This document shows positions 1 to 5,122 of a DNA stretch of 5,122 nucleotides, one piece after another. A program made the position numbers and the translations under genes. The DNA is from an uncultured Eubacteriales bacterium (GTDB taxonomy: Bacteria; Bacillota; Clostridia; UMGS1883; UMGS1540): NCBI GenBank assembly GCA_900552775.1, contig USAP01000126.1, positions 1-5,122 on the forward strand, in the 5' to 3' direction. The notes beneath the pieces are model-generated. The model did no database searches. It had not been told where the DNA came from and worked only from the letters and a program-made list of their open reading frames with translations. Numbering within the stretch: position 1 is the first letter of the stretch; every line of letters begins with the position of its first letter.

Positions 1-1
1 G

Positions 2-76
2 CCGAAACAGTCCCACTCGTTCTTTCTGGCCAACTGGTTCGGCAGCGATATCGCTATCGACCTGGGAACGGCCAAT
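2..76 (+). CDS. mreB: MreB N-terminal fragment, foreign tail at the window start
   Basis: Reading from base 2, this stretch gives a peptide containing NWFGSDIAIDLGTAN. The DIAIDLGTAN part is the phosphate-1 loop region at the very N-terminus of MreB, the actin-like protein that organises the rod-shape cell-wall machinery on the inner face of the membrane. Only about 25 codons are present, and the frame hits TGA at 83-85. The DNA then changes to a sugar phosphate isomerase in another frame (codons from base 72). GC is near 58% here, higher than the rest of the window. The bases CCAATA (72-77) fit both genes, so the join lies there. I read this as an assembly chimera from another organism. The MreB call rests on one short motif; Hsp70-type proteins start with a similar IDLGT motif but continue TNS rather than TAN. 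Confidence 0.62.
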
Positions 77-515
77 AGCAATTGAAACGGGTCCCGAAAC
101 TGCCGTAACTCTTAAAGGTTTTTTAGACACTCTCGGTTCAACAGGTGTTGCCGTAAACCTTGATCCTGCAAACTTTGTTATGGTTACGGGTGACGATCCG
201 ACAAAGGCTGTGTACACTCTTTCCGACTATATAGTTCACACACATGCCAAAGACGGAATTAAGCTTCTTGATGTTGATCCGAGAATTATTTACGGAGATA
301 TTGAAAGCGAAATTCAAAGTGCAAAGGCATTTGAAGAAGTGCCTTTGGGAACCGGCAGCGTAGACTTTAAGAGTTACCTTAAAGCACTTGACGATATAGG
401 TTACAAAGGATTCCTGACAATTGAGCGCGAAGTCGGAGATGACCCGGCGGCAGACATTAAAACAGCTGTTGACTTTTTGACAAAGCAAATTGAGGAGGGC
501 AGAAAGAATGGCTGA
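72..515 (+). CDS. Sugar phosphate isomerase/epimerase, TIM-barrel AP endonuclease 2 family, 5'-truncated
   Basis: The C-terminal 147 residues of a xylose-isomerase-like TIM-barrel protein (PF01261 type) are visible; the family is usually about 270-300 residues, so the N-terminal half is missing at the chimeric join near base 76. Counting from the Pro codon at 72, the expected metal ligands of this fold are seen in order: Glu5 in IAIETGPE, Asp31 in NLDPANF, His56/His58 in VHTHAKD, and Glu118 in TIERE. The LGTGSVDF segment before the last strand is also typical. Such enzymes isomerise or epimerise sugars or keto-polyols (IolE, IolI and tagatose epimerase are relatives); the substrate cannot be read from sequence. 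The gene ends in TGA at 513-515 and overlaps the next gene by 8 bases, so the two are probably translationally coupled. This makes a shared pathway with the dehydrogenase likely. Confidence 0.85.
   Translation, partial: PIAIETGPETAVTLKGFLDTLGSTGVAVNLDPANFVMVTGDDPTKAVYTLSDYIVHTHAKDGIKLLDVDPRIIYGDIESEIQSAKAFEEVPLGTGSVDFKSYLKALDDIGYKGFLTIEREVGDDPAADIKTAVDFLTKQIEEGRKNG
492..499 (+). promoter_or_regulatory. Ribosome binding site fixing the Gfo/Idh/MocA start at 508
   Basis: GAGGAGGG lies 8 bases before ATG 508, inside the last codons of the isomerase gene. It decides against the in-frame TTG at 490, which would lie upstream of this site and add only six residues (MRRAER) with no family counterpart. 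Confidence 0.85.
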
Positions 516-1593
516 AAAAAAGCTTAAGATAGGCATAATAGGCGTCGGAAATATTGCCCAGAGCCATATTGAAGGCTATAAGAGAAACGAAAATACAGAG
601 CTTTACGCTTTCTGTGATATAGACCGCGAAAAACTCGAAGAAAACGGCAAAAAACACGGTGTTGAAAAGCTTTTTACGGATTATAACGAGATGCTTGCAC
701 TTCCGGAACTTGACGCTGTCAGCGTATGCACATGGAACAGTGCGCATGCGCCGTGTGTAATAGCGGCACTCAATGCCGGCAAGCATGTTTTGTGCGAGAA
801 ACCCATGTCCGTAAGCACAGAAGCGGCAAAGGAAATGAAAGCTGCTGCGGATAAAGCGGGCAAGGTTTTGATGATTGGCTTTGTAAGACGTTACGGCGAT
901 GACGCTCAGATGATAAACGAGCTCCGCAAAAACGGCGAACTCGGCGATTTCTATTACGGAAAAGCTACATATTTAAGAAGAAACGGCAACCCTGAAGGCT
1001 GGTTCGGAGACAAATCGTATTCCGGCGGAGGACCGCTTATTGATCTCGGCGTGCACGTAATCGATTTAACGCGCTGGCTTATGGGCAATCCGAAGCCTGT
1101 TTCGGTTTACGGCGCAACGTTCCAAAAGCTTCTGAACAGACCGAATATTAAGACTCCGAAAGATTATGTTTCAACAACAAAGGTAGATAATATTGTGTGT
1201 GATGTTGAGGATCTGGCAACGGCTATGATAAGATATGATAACGGAGCGGTCATTTCCATAGAGGCAAGTTTCTCGCTCGATATACCCGAGGGTGTTGGTA
1301 AATATGAACTTTTTACGGATAAGGGCGGCGTTACGGTGAATCCGGAAGTTGTTTTGTGCAAAGACAGAAACGGCTATATGACCGATATGAAATTTGCAAC
1401 CCCCACGGGCTTTACTTCGGAGCATGTTACGTTTGACGATGTGTTTGCAAGAGAAATCACTCATTTTGCAGACTGTATTCTCGGCAAAGAAGAATGCATG
1501 GCACCGGCGGAAGACGGTATTGAAATCATGAAAATTCTTGACGCTGTGTATAAATCGGCTGAAACGGGACATGAAGTTATAATAGAAGATTAA
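508..1593 (+). CDS. Gfo/Idh/MocA family NAD(P)-dependent oxidoreductase
   Basis: Complete protein of 361 residues, a normal length for the family. Residues 8-20 form the Rossmann dinucleotide-binding turn (IGIIGVGNIAQSH). CEKPMS (96-101) holds the conserved EKP motif whose Lys98 contacts substrate and cofactor. GGGPLIDLGVHVID (173-186) carries the catalytic Asp179 and His183 pair of the GGGxxxDxGxHxxD signature at the start of the C-terminal alpha/beta domain. Family members oxidise or reduce sugars, inositols and related polyols in the cytoplasm, or perform NAD-dependent redox-neutral hydrolysis; the exact substrate is not readable. The start at 508 follows a strong ribosome binding site and overlaps the isomerase gene by 8 bases, so the two genes form one transcription unit. 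A dehydrogenase beside an isomerase of this type is the usual layout of inositol-like or keto-sugar catabolic modules. Transcription ends at the hairpin just downstream. Confidence 0.93.
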   Translation: MAEKKLKIGIIGVGNIAQSHIEGYKRNENTELYAFCDIDREKLEENGKKHGVEKLFTDYNEMLALPELDAVSVCTWNSAHAPCVIAALNAGKHVLCEKPMSVSTEAAKEMKAAADKAGKVLMIGFVRRYGDDAQMINELRKNGELGDFYYGKATYLRRNGNPEGWFGDKSYSGGGPLIDLGVHVIDLTRWLMGNPKPVSVYGATFQKLLNRPNIKTPKDYVSTTKVDNIVCDVEDLATAMIRYDNGAVISIEASFSLDIPEGVGKYELFTDKGGVTVNPEVVLCKDRNGYMTDMKFATPTGFTSEHVTFDDVFAREITHFADCILGKEECMAPAEDGIEIMKILDAVYKSAETGHEVIIED

Positions 1594-1601
1594 GACTTAA
1601 C

Positions 1602-1633
1602 AAAAAAAGAACGGCTCAGCCGTTCTTTTTTTT
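1602..1633. terminator. Bidirectional intrinsic terminator between convergent genes
   Basis: A perfect 7-bp stem, GAACGGC (1609-1615) with GCCGTTC (1619-1625), encloses the three-base loop TCA (1616-1618). A run of seven A (1602-1608) precedes it and a run of eight T (1626-1633) follows, so each strand has a GC-rich hairpin followed by a U tract. It ends the isomerase-dehydrogenase transcript on the plus strand and the ygjV-like transcript on the minus strand. The minus-strand gene runs into the hairpin: its last codons AAC GGC form one arm and its TGA stop is exactly the loop. Confidence 0.9.
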
Positions 1634-2140
1634 CTTAATATCAAGTCTTAAAACCGCGATGATAATCGAAAAAAGGTTTATGATTTCCGTTACTGCACCG
1701 CCCACGGAGCCGCTTGCCGCATTATATACAAGACACAAAGGAGACGAGAGCCATATAAATTTTCTTGCAAGCGAAGCGTTTTTTAAATTGAGTGAGTATG
1801 TATATACCGCGCAGCCCAAAAACGGGAGTATACTAAGTGCGCCTTCCCAGGTAAATGCCGTGGATACTGCAAACAGTCCTATAAAAATCCAGGGCCAAAC
1901 GGGAAGCGATGCCCATGCCTTTTTGCCTTTAAAATAAAAAACCACTGCACGCAGGGCGGATATTATGTTTAAAACCGAGCCTGTGTATGCACCTATCATG
2001 GCAAAGTGTATGCCAAACGTTATGTTTGACAGAAGCTGACATAAAATCAGCTTTTTAATGTCGCGCTGCTGAAATGATATAACGGCTATGATAAGAGCCA
2101 GAATCCCGACAGCCTGAGCTAAAATTGTAATTTTATTCAT
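1616..2140 (-). CDS. YgjV-family multi-pass inner membrane protein
   Basis: Complete protein of 174 residues, close to the length of Escherichia coli YgjV (Imp-YgjV family, PF10688), which has no settled function. Hydrophobic segments are seen near residues 5-23, 32-50, 55-70, 83-117 (probably two spans), 128-143 and 147-165. Family-like features are the N-terminal AQAVGILALIIAVISFQQRD, the following GIHFAMIGAYTGSVLNIISALR (split near residue 50), and the C-terminal VYNAASGSVGGAVTEIINL. The tail is a basic KKKKNG, predicted cytoplasmic by the positive-inside rule. ATG 2138-2140 is preceded by GAAAGGAAG on the minus strand (2147-2155), a moderate ribosome binding site. The gene has its own promoter, divergent from the WG-repeat gene, and seems monocistronic. 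The stop codon lies inside the terminator hairpin. Family assignment is from recognised sequence pattern; biological role unknown. Confidence 0.85.
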   Translation of the reverse strand: MNKITILAQAVGILALIIAVISFQQRDIKKLILCQLLSNITFGIHFAMIGAYTGSVLNIISALRAVVFYFKGKKAWASLPVWPWIFIGLFAVSTAFTWEGALSILPFLGCAVYTYSLNLKNASLARKFIWLSSPLCLVYNAASGSVGGAVTEIINLFSIIIAVLRLDIKKKKNG

Positions 2141-2168
2141 CTTTTTCTTCCTTTCTGTTCAGTTAGTT

Positions 2169-2197
2169 ATTTTACTATATTTTTCACGTAAAGTCAA
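2169..2197 (-). promoter_or_regulatory. Sigma-A promoter for the ygjV-like gene
   Basis: On the minus strand TTGACT (2192-2197) is followed after exactly 17 bases by TAAAAT (2169-2174), one mismatch from the consensus -10 box. Transcription would start near 2162, giving a leader of about 20 bases before ATG 2140. The -35 box is one arm of the palindrome shared with the opposite promoter. Confidence 0.72.
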
Positions 2198-2207
2198 TGC
2201 TTGACTT
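2191..2207. repeat. 17-bp palindrome made of two divergent -35 boxes
   Basis: AAGTCAA (2191-2197) and TTGACTT (2201-2207) are a perfect inverted repeat separated by TGC. Each arm contains a -35 element, TTGACT, for one of the two divergent promoters. It may simply be the result of two -35 boxes lying head to head, or may also be an operator for a dimeric regulator. Confidence 0.8.
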
Positions 2208-2229
2208 GTTTTTTATTTTCATGTATAAT
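2201..2229 (+). promoter_or_regulatory. Sigma-A promoter for the WG-repeat protein gene
   Basis: TTGACT (2201-2206), a 17-base T-rich spacer, and a perfect TATAAT (2224-2229). Transcription would start near 2236, so the coding region must start downstream of that; this excludes the in-frame ATG at 2197. The leader would be about 30 bases. Confidence 0.88.
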
Positions 2230-2247
2230 GATTTTGAAATAAAAAGC

Positions 2248-2257
2248 AAGGAGATGA
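2248..2257 (+). promoter_or_regulatory. Ribosome binding site deciding the start at 2266
   Basis: AAGGAGATGA differs from the full anti-16S complement AAGGAGGTGA by one base and ends 8 bases before ATG 2266. The ATG inside it (2254) is too close to be the start. Confidence 0.8.
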
Positions 2258-2265
2258 GCTTTAAT

Positions 2266-3843
2266 ATGAATAAAACTTTCTTGGTAATTGCTCTGTGTGC
2301 GGCATTAATTTGCGGAGGTAGCGCTGAGGCTGCGGAAAAATATGTAATAGAACCGCACTTTTTGAATGCACGGAAATTTGTGGGTTCGCTTGCAGATGTA
2401 ACTGATGAGAACGGGCGCCGCGCCGCTGTAAAGAGAGACGGGACGTTTGCTGTGCTTCCCGAAGGCTATGAATGGAATATACGTGCCAACGGACTTCTGG
2501 AGGTTTTGGGAGAGGACGGCAAAACCGCTTTTTACAATGCCAACGGCGAGAAACTTACGGATTTTATATATGATGCTTATTTTAAGGAACAGGGAAAGGG
2601 CAGCAATGCCGAGAAAACATGGTACCCGATGTCAATCTCGGACGGTGACGGAGAATCGGATCTCATACGCGTGAGCAGAGGAAATAAATTCGGTTTTATT
2701 AATTCCGAAGGCAAAGAGGTTATTGCGTGCACATTTGATTATGCCGATGGATTTTATGACGGCATGGCGCGCATAGGATCCGAAGGAATATTAAGTACCT
2801 ACGGAACATATACATGCGGAAAATGGGGATATATTAATTTAAAAGGAGAAGCTGTTATCCCTCCGACATGGTGGGTGGCAAGCGTATTTATTGACGGAAC
2901 CGCGTGCGTAAGCAACGGCGTAAGTATGATAACGGATAAAAACGGCAACCTGTCAGAAAACGGAGGGTATCAGGCGGTTTGCGGCGGAAAGTATAACATT
3001 ATTTATGACGAAAATGACAATTTTGGCGTAACAGACGCGCAGGGGAATATTATAATACCGATGATTTACGGAACCATACAGAATTTCGGAGACTGTTTTG
3101 TTGTTTCAAACGCTTTTATTTTGAATAATAAAGGCGAAAAGATTTATGATTCATTTGACGGAATTTCCGTAAGCTCTCAAGGATATCCGTATAAATCAAG
3201 CGTGGCGCGTGTTCTGGTGAAGGCGGAAGATTTTACGGAAAGCAGCCCGCATGTGTACTACGGAATTGTAAACGGCAGCGGAGAAATGGCGCTGGCGCCC
3301 GAGTACGATGAAATAACGGATTTGGGAGACGGGGTTTTATATGCCTTGAAAGACGGTAAGGCAGCATTTTACAATTATGACGGAAACAAAATAACAGATA
3401 CGTCAGTTACGGAAATTTACGGCTTTTCCGAAGGAGTTGCCGCGGCAAGAAATGCGGAAGGAAAATGGGGATATATAAAAAATCCGCTTGATATTTCGAT
3501 TTTTAAAGACGGAAAAGAAGTTTTTTGCGATGTGCCGGCGTATATTCAAAACAGCAGAACAATGGTTCCCGTGAGAGCCGTTTCAGAAGCACTGGGCGCC
3601 GAGGTTTTGTGGGACGGTGTAAAGAGAGAGGTTACGGTTTTAAAAGAAAACAAAGAAATAAAAATGGTAATAGAGAGTGACATTATTTCGGACGGCGCCA
3701 ATACGGTGAGCACCGATGCGCCGCCCGTTATAAAAGACGGAAGAACATTTCTTCCGCTTCGCGTTTGCTGCGAGCTTTTGATGTGTAATGTGCAATGGGA
3801 TGAAGACACGAGATGCGTTTATATTTCACAGGCCGATGCTTAA
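2266..3843 (+). CDS. Secreted WG-repeat protein with C-terminal copper amine oxidase N (stalk) domain
   Basis: With the start at 2266 the protein has 525 residues. Residues 1-22 or 1-23 form a type I signal peptide: MNK, a hydrophobic core, then SAEAA before EKY. No lipobox is present, so it is probably exported and soluble or wall-associated. Residues about 85-405 hold imperfect WG (KWGYI-type) beta repeats, with repeat starts near 86 (TAFYNANG), 141 (KFGFINSEG), 186 (KWGYINLKG), 252 (NFGVTDAQG), 331 (YYGIVNGSG), 365 (KAAFYNYDG) and 400 (KWGYI). Residues about 409-523 match the copper amine oxidase N-terminal domain (PF07833), with MVPVRAVSEALGAEVLWD and later FLPLR. No metal-binding role is implied, since this domain occurs in many Firmicute surface proteins. 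Both parts suggest an extracellular binding or scaffold function; no catalytic motif is seen. Monocistronic, convergent with the downstream esterase. The exact role is unknown. Confidence 0.9.
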   Translation: MNKTFLVIALCAALICGGSAEAAEKYVIEPHFLNARKFVGSLADVTDENGRRAAVKRDGTFAVLPEGYEWNIRANGLLEVLGEDGKTAFYNANGEKLTDFIYDAYFKEQGKGSNAEKTWYPMSISDGDGESDLIRVSRGNKFGFINSEGKEVIACTFDYADGFYDGMARIGSEGILSTYGTYTCGKWGYINLKGEAVIPPTWWVASVFIDGTACVSNGVSMITDKNGNLSENGGYQAVCGGKYNIIYDENDNFGVTDAQGNIIIPMIYGTIQNFGDCFVVSNAFILNNKGEKIYDSFDGISVSSQGYPYKSSVARVLVKAEDFTESSPHVYYGIVNGSGEMALAPEYDEITDLGDGVLYALKDGKAAFYNYDGNKITDTSVTEIYGFSEGVAAARNAEGKWGYIKNPLDISIFKDGKEVFCDVPAYIQNSRTMVPVRAVSEALGAEVLWDGVKREVTVLKENKEIKMVIESDIISDGANTVSTDAPPVIKDGRTFLPLRVCCELLMCNVQWDEDTRCVYISQADA

Positions 3844-3877
3844 AAAAGCGTCAGTGCTTGTGCTTGGTCATTGAAAA

Positions 3878-5047
3878 TTACTTGCGTCCGAGCCTTGAAA
3901 CAAAGCAGAGCGCGGCAAGAAGAATCATGCACAGAACTATTTTAATGTAAACACCGTAAGCCGAAGCAAATTTCTGAGCTGCAGAAAGCGGCGGAGACTG
4001 GAGCGTTACGGAAAAAGCTGCGGCAGGTACGGATGAAGAGTTTGAAAGTGTTATATTTTTCCCGAAGACATCTTCGGTGTCCGCGGCATATTTAACTATA
4101 TAAATATCTTCGTTTGCGGATATTAAAACACTGTCGGGCGATTCGATTTTGGCGGTATAATCATTTATGGCATTCCAGTTTTTACCGATTACGGTGAATC
4201 CGTGCAGACCGCCGTTTGCAATAAGTCCGTCTCCGCAGTTTTTGAATTTAATGCGAACTGATTTTGCATTGTCCGCATAAGAGTATTCGGAGATTACGGG
4301 ACCGAAAAACAAATCGCACGATCCGAACCCATATTCTTTTGACAAAACCATAAGCGACAGCCTTTGCGCCATACGGTATTTTATCGGTGGGTGAAGGCTG
4401 TTTTCGTATGACGGATTATCCCACATGTCGGAAGAAGGGCATATGTACATATTGTTTACCGAAAGCGGAAGCGAACCTGTTTCCGCGCGCACGGCGCCGA
4501 AATCGATATATTGCCGTCCCGCCTCATTGCCCGAAAAACAAGGAGGAAGTTCCATGACATAAAACGGAAATTCGGCATTATCAAGTTCTTTGACACTGCG
4601 CTGATACTCTATGTAACTTTTGAGTTTTTCGGCATAATAGCTGTACTGAGCCGCGTCTGCTTCACCTTGATACCATACGATGCCGCGCACGGGAAAACGT
4701 TCCAAAACGGAAAGCGCATTTTGATATATATCGGATTTTCCGGGCATAAAATCGCTTATCGGTCTGCCTTTGTAGCCGAGGCTTACAATGCCGAGAGGCA
4801 CTTCGTTCCCCAAAGCGTCACTTGTAAATTTTGCAAAAAAGCTTCCGAGAGCACTTGAAGGATAGGCGGAAAAACGCGAAAAATTGCGCCAGCATACATC
4901 GTTTACAAAACCTTCTTTCGGCACATGCAGAAGGCGAATGTTTTCGTTTCCGCGCAAAGATGCAGCATATTCTTCAAATTCGGGTGCAATTGCCGATGTG
5001 TATTCAATGTTTGACTGACCTATAAAAAACCATACATCGCCTATACG
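3878..5047 (-). CDS. SASA-family (sialate O-acetylesterase-like) carbohydrate esterase with C-terminal membrane anchor, N-terminally truncated
   Basis: 389 residues are visible from Arg at 5045-5047 to TAA at 3878-3880; the N-terminus, probably with a signal peptide, is lost at the chimeric join. Family marks: nucleophile block GDVWFFIGQSNIEY with Ser12 in GQSN; GIVWYQGEAD (122-131), the conserved WYQGE block; and LHPPIKYRMAQRL (218-230) with the catalytic His219. A beta-rich C-terminal domain (about 250-350, FKNCGDGL and GLHGFTVIG) matches the end of sialate O-acetylesterases. These enzymes remove O-acetyl groups from sialic acids or plant polysaccharides such as xylan. Oddities: the usual Asp just before the His is replaced by ENSLH, and residues about 366-384 form a hydrophobic span followed by RLGRK, a membrane anchor. 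No ATG start is visible in the true reading frame before the join; the TTG at 4955-4957 lies after the catalytic Ser and cannot be the start. Confidence 0.88.
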   Translation of the reverse strand, partial: RIGDVWFFIGQSNIEYTSAIAPEFEEYAASLRGNENIRLLHVPKEGFVNDVCWRNFSRFSAYPSSALGSFFAKFTSDALGNEVPLGIVSLGYKGRPISDFMPGKSDIYQNALSVLERFPVRGIVWYQGEADAAQYSYYAEKLKSYIEYQRSVKELDNAEFPFYVMELPPCFSGNEAGRQYIDFGAVRAETGSLPLSVNNMYICPSSDMWDNPSYENSLHPPIKYRMAQRLSLMVLSKEYGFGSCDLFFGPVISEYSYADNAKSVRIKFKNCGDGLIANGGLHGFTVIGKNWNAINDYTAKIESPDSVLISANEDIYIVKYAADTEDVFGKNITLSNSSSVPAAAFSVTLQSPPLSAAQKFASAYGVYIKIVLCMILLAALCFVSRLGRK

Positions 5048-5050
5048 TCA
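5044..5050. other. Chimeric junction between the esterase and a PcfK-like fragment
   Basis: Read on the minus strand, the esterase frame is intact up to IGDVW (5030-5044) but meets TGA at 5048-5050. The upstream DNA is coding in a different frame for a PcfK-like peptide that is correct up to GATGAC (5047-5052) and then hits TAG (5041-5043). Neither protein continues through the point, so two sequences are joined here. Confidence 0.8.
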
Positions 5051-5121
5051 TCGCAAAAGCCGTTGCAACCGCTCTTCTGTACCCAATTAAGGATATAGGT
5101 GACGCAATCGTCTATGTTCTT
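5047..5121 (-). CDS. PcfK-like protein fragment of a conjugative element, foreign tail
   Basis: On the minus strand, 25 codons read KNIDDCVTYILNWVQKSGCN then GFCDD. I recognise this as the central block of PcfK-like proteins, found in Bacteroidetes conjugative transposons, where the family continues DDEVY...AVHYYDE. The role of PcfK is unsettled; it is carried among conjugation and mobilisation genes. Here the continuation is replaced by esterase sequence in another frame, and the other end is cut by the window edge. The plus strand is also open over these bases but resembles no family I know. Assignment is from memory of the family pattern. Confidence 0.68.
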
Positions 5122-5122
5122 G

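Noticed and set aside
3..71. Isomerase frame being open back to base 3
   Set aside because: The residues before PIAIE (for example SAAISLSTWER) do not resemble the family, and another frame of the same bases encodes an MreB start.
490..507. TTG start for the dehydrogenase
   Set aside because: The ribosome binding site GAGGAGGG (492-499) is downstream of it, and ATG 508 gives the usual family N-terminus just before the Rossmann motif.
2197..2265. Longer N-terminus of the WG-repeat protein starting at ATG 2197
   Set aside because: The -35 and -10 boxes lie inside this extension, the added residues would bury the signal peptide, and a strong ribosome binding site points to ATG 2266.
3844..3877. 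Terminator between the convergent WG-repeat and esterase genes
   Set aside because: Only a weak 4-5 bp stem (AAGC(G) with (T)GCTT) with a poor T run is seen; not enough to call, though the minus-strand T run at 3842-3847 could allow weak termination.
4511..4858. Plus-strand open frame opposite the esterase
   Set aside because: No family resemblance or ribosome binding site; it is a shadow of the esterase gene, which has clear motifs over the same bases.
4955..4957. TTG start for the esterase giving a complete 359-residue gene
   Set aside because: The conserved GQSN nucleophile block lies upstream in the same frame, so the real gene begins beyond the join and is truncated.
5048..5050. In-frame TGA as a recoded or nonsense codon within the esterase
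   Set aside because: Upstream of it the esterase frame shows no family sequence, and another gene fragment explains the bases better; this is a join, not recoding.
5038..5122. Plus-strand open frame reading YVIAKAVATALLYPIKDIGD
   Set aside because: It matches no family I know, while the minus strand over the same bases gives a recognisable PcfK-like block.

Overview
The main body of this window (about 72-5047) looks like chromosomal DNA of an uncultured, probably gut-associated Clostridia-type Firmicute. The grounds are moderate-to-low GC, strong AAGGAG-type ribosome binding sites, sigma-A promoters of TTGACT-N17-TATAAT form, and a secreted protein joining WG repeats to a copper-amine-oxidase-N (stalk) domain, an architecture typical of Firmicutes. 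The lineage is inferred from style and domain content; nothing here fixes a genus.

Layout: (1) a 5'-truncated sugar phosphate isomerase/epimerase (72-515, +) overlaps by 8 bases a complete Gfo/Idh/MocA dehydrogenase (508-1593, +). The pair probably acts in one pathway of sugar or polyol oxidation and isomerisation. (2) A bidirectional intrinsic terminator (1602-1633) separates it from a convergent YgjV-family membrane protein gene (1616-2140, -). The stop codon of that gene is the three-base loop of the hairpin. (3) Between the ygjV-like gene and the next gene lie two divergent sigma-A promoters set back to back, their -35 boxes forming a 17-bp palindrome (2191-2207). (4) A secreted WG-repeat/stalk-domain protein follows (2266-3843, +). 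(5) Convergent with it is a SASA-family carbohydrate O-acetylesterase (3878-5047, -), cut at its N-terminus by the sequence end and carrying an unusual C-terminal membrane anchor.

The two ends do not belong to this genome segment. Bases 1 to about 76 encode an MreB N-terminus in a different frame from the isomerase that follows. Bases about 5047-5122 encode, on the minus strand, a piece of a PcfK-like protein from a Bacteroidetes-type conjugative element, and this runs out of frame into the esterase. Both tails are about 75 bases long, which suggests chimeric contig ends from metagenome assembly rather than biological fusions.

I see no new defence, mobile or RNA system. The best biological observations are the shared divergent promoter palindrome, the stop codon inside the terminator loop, and the membrane-anchored esterase with a non-canonical residue where the catalytic acid is usually found.
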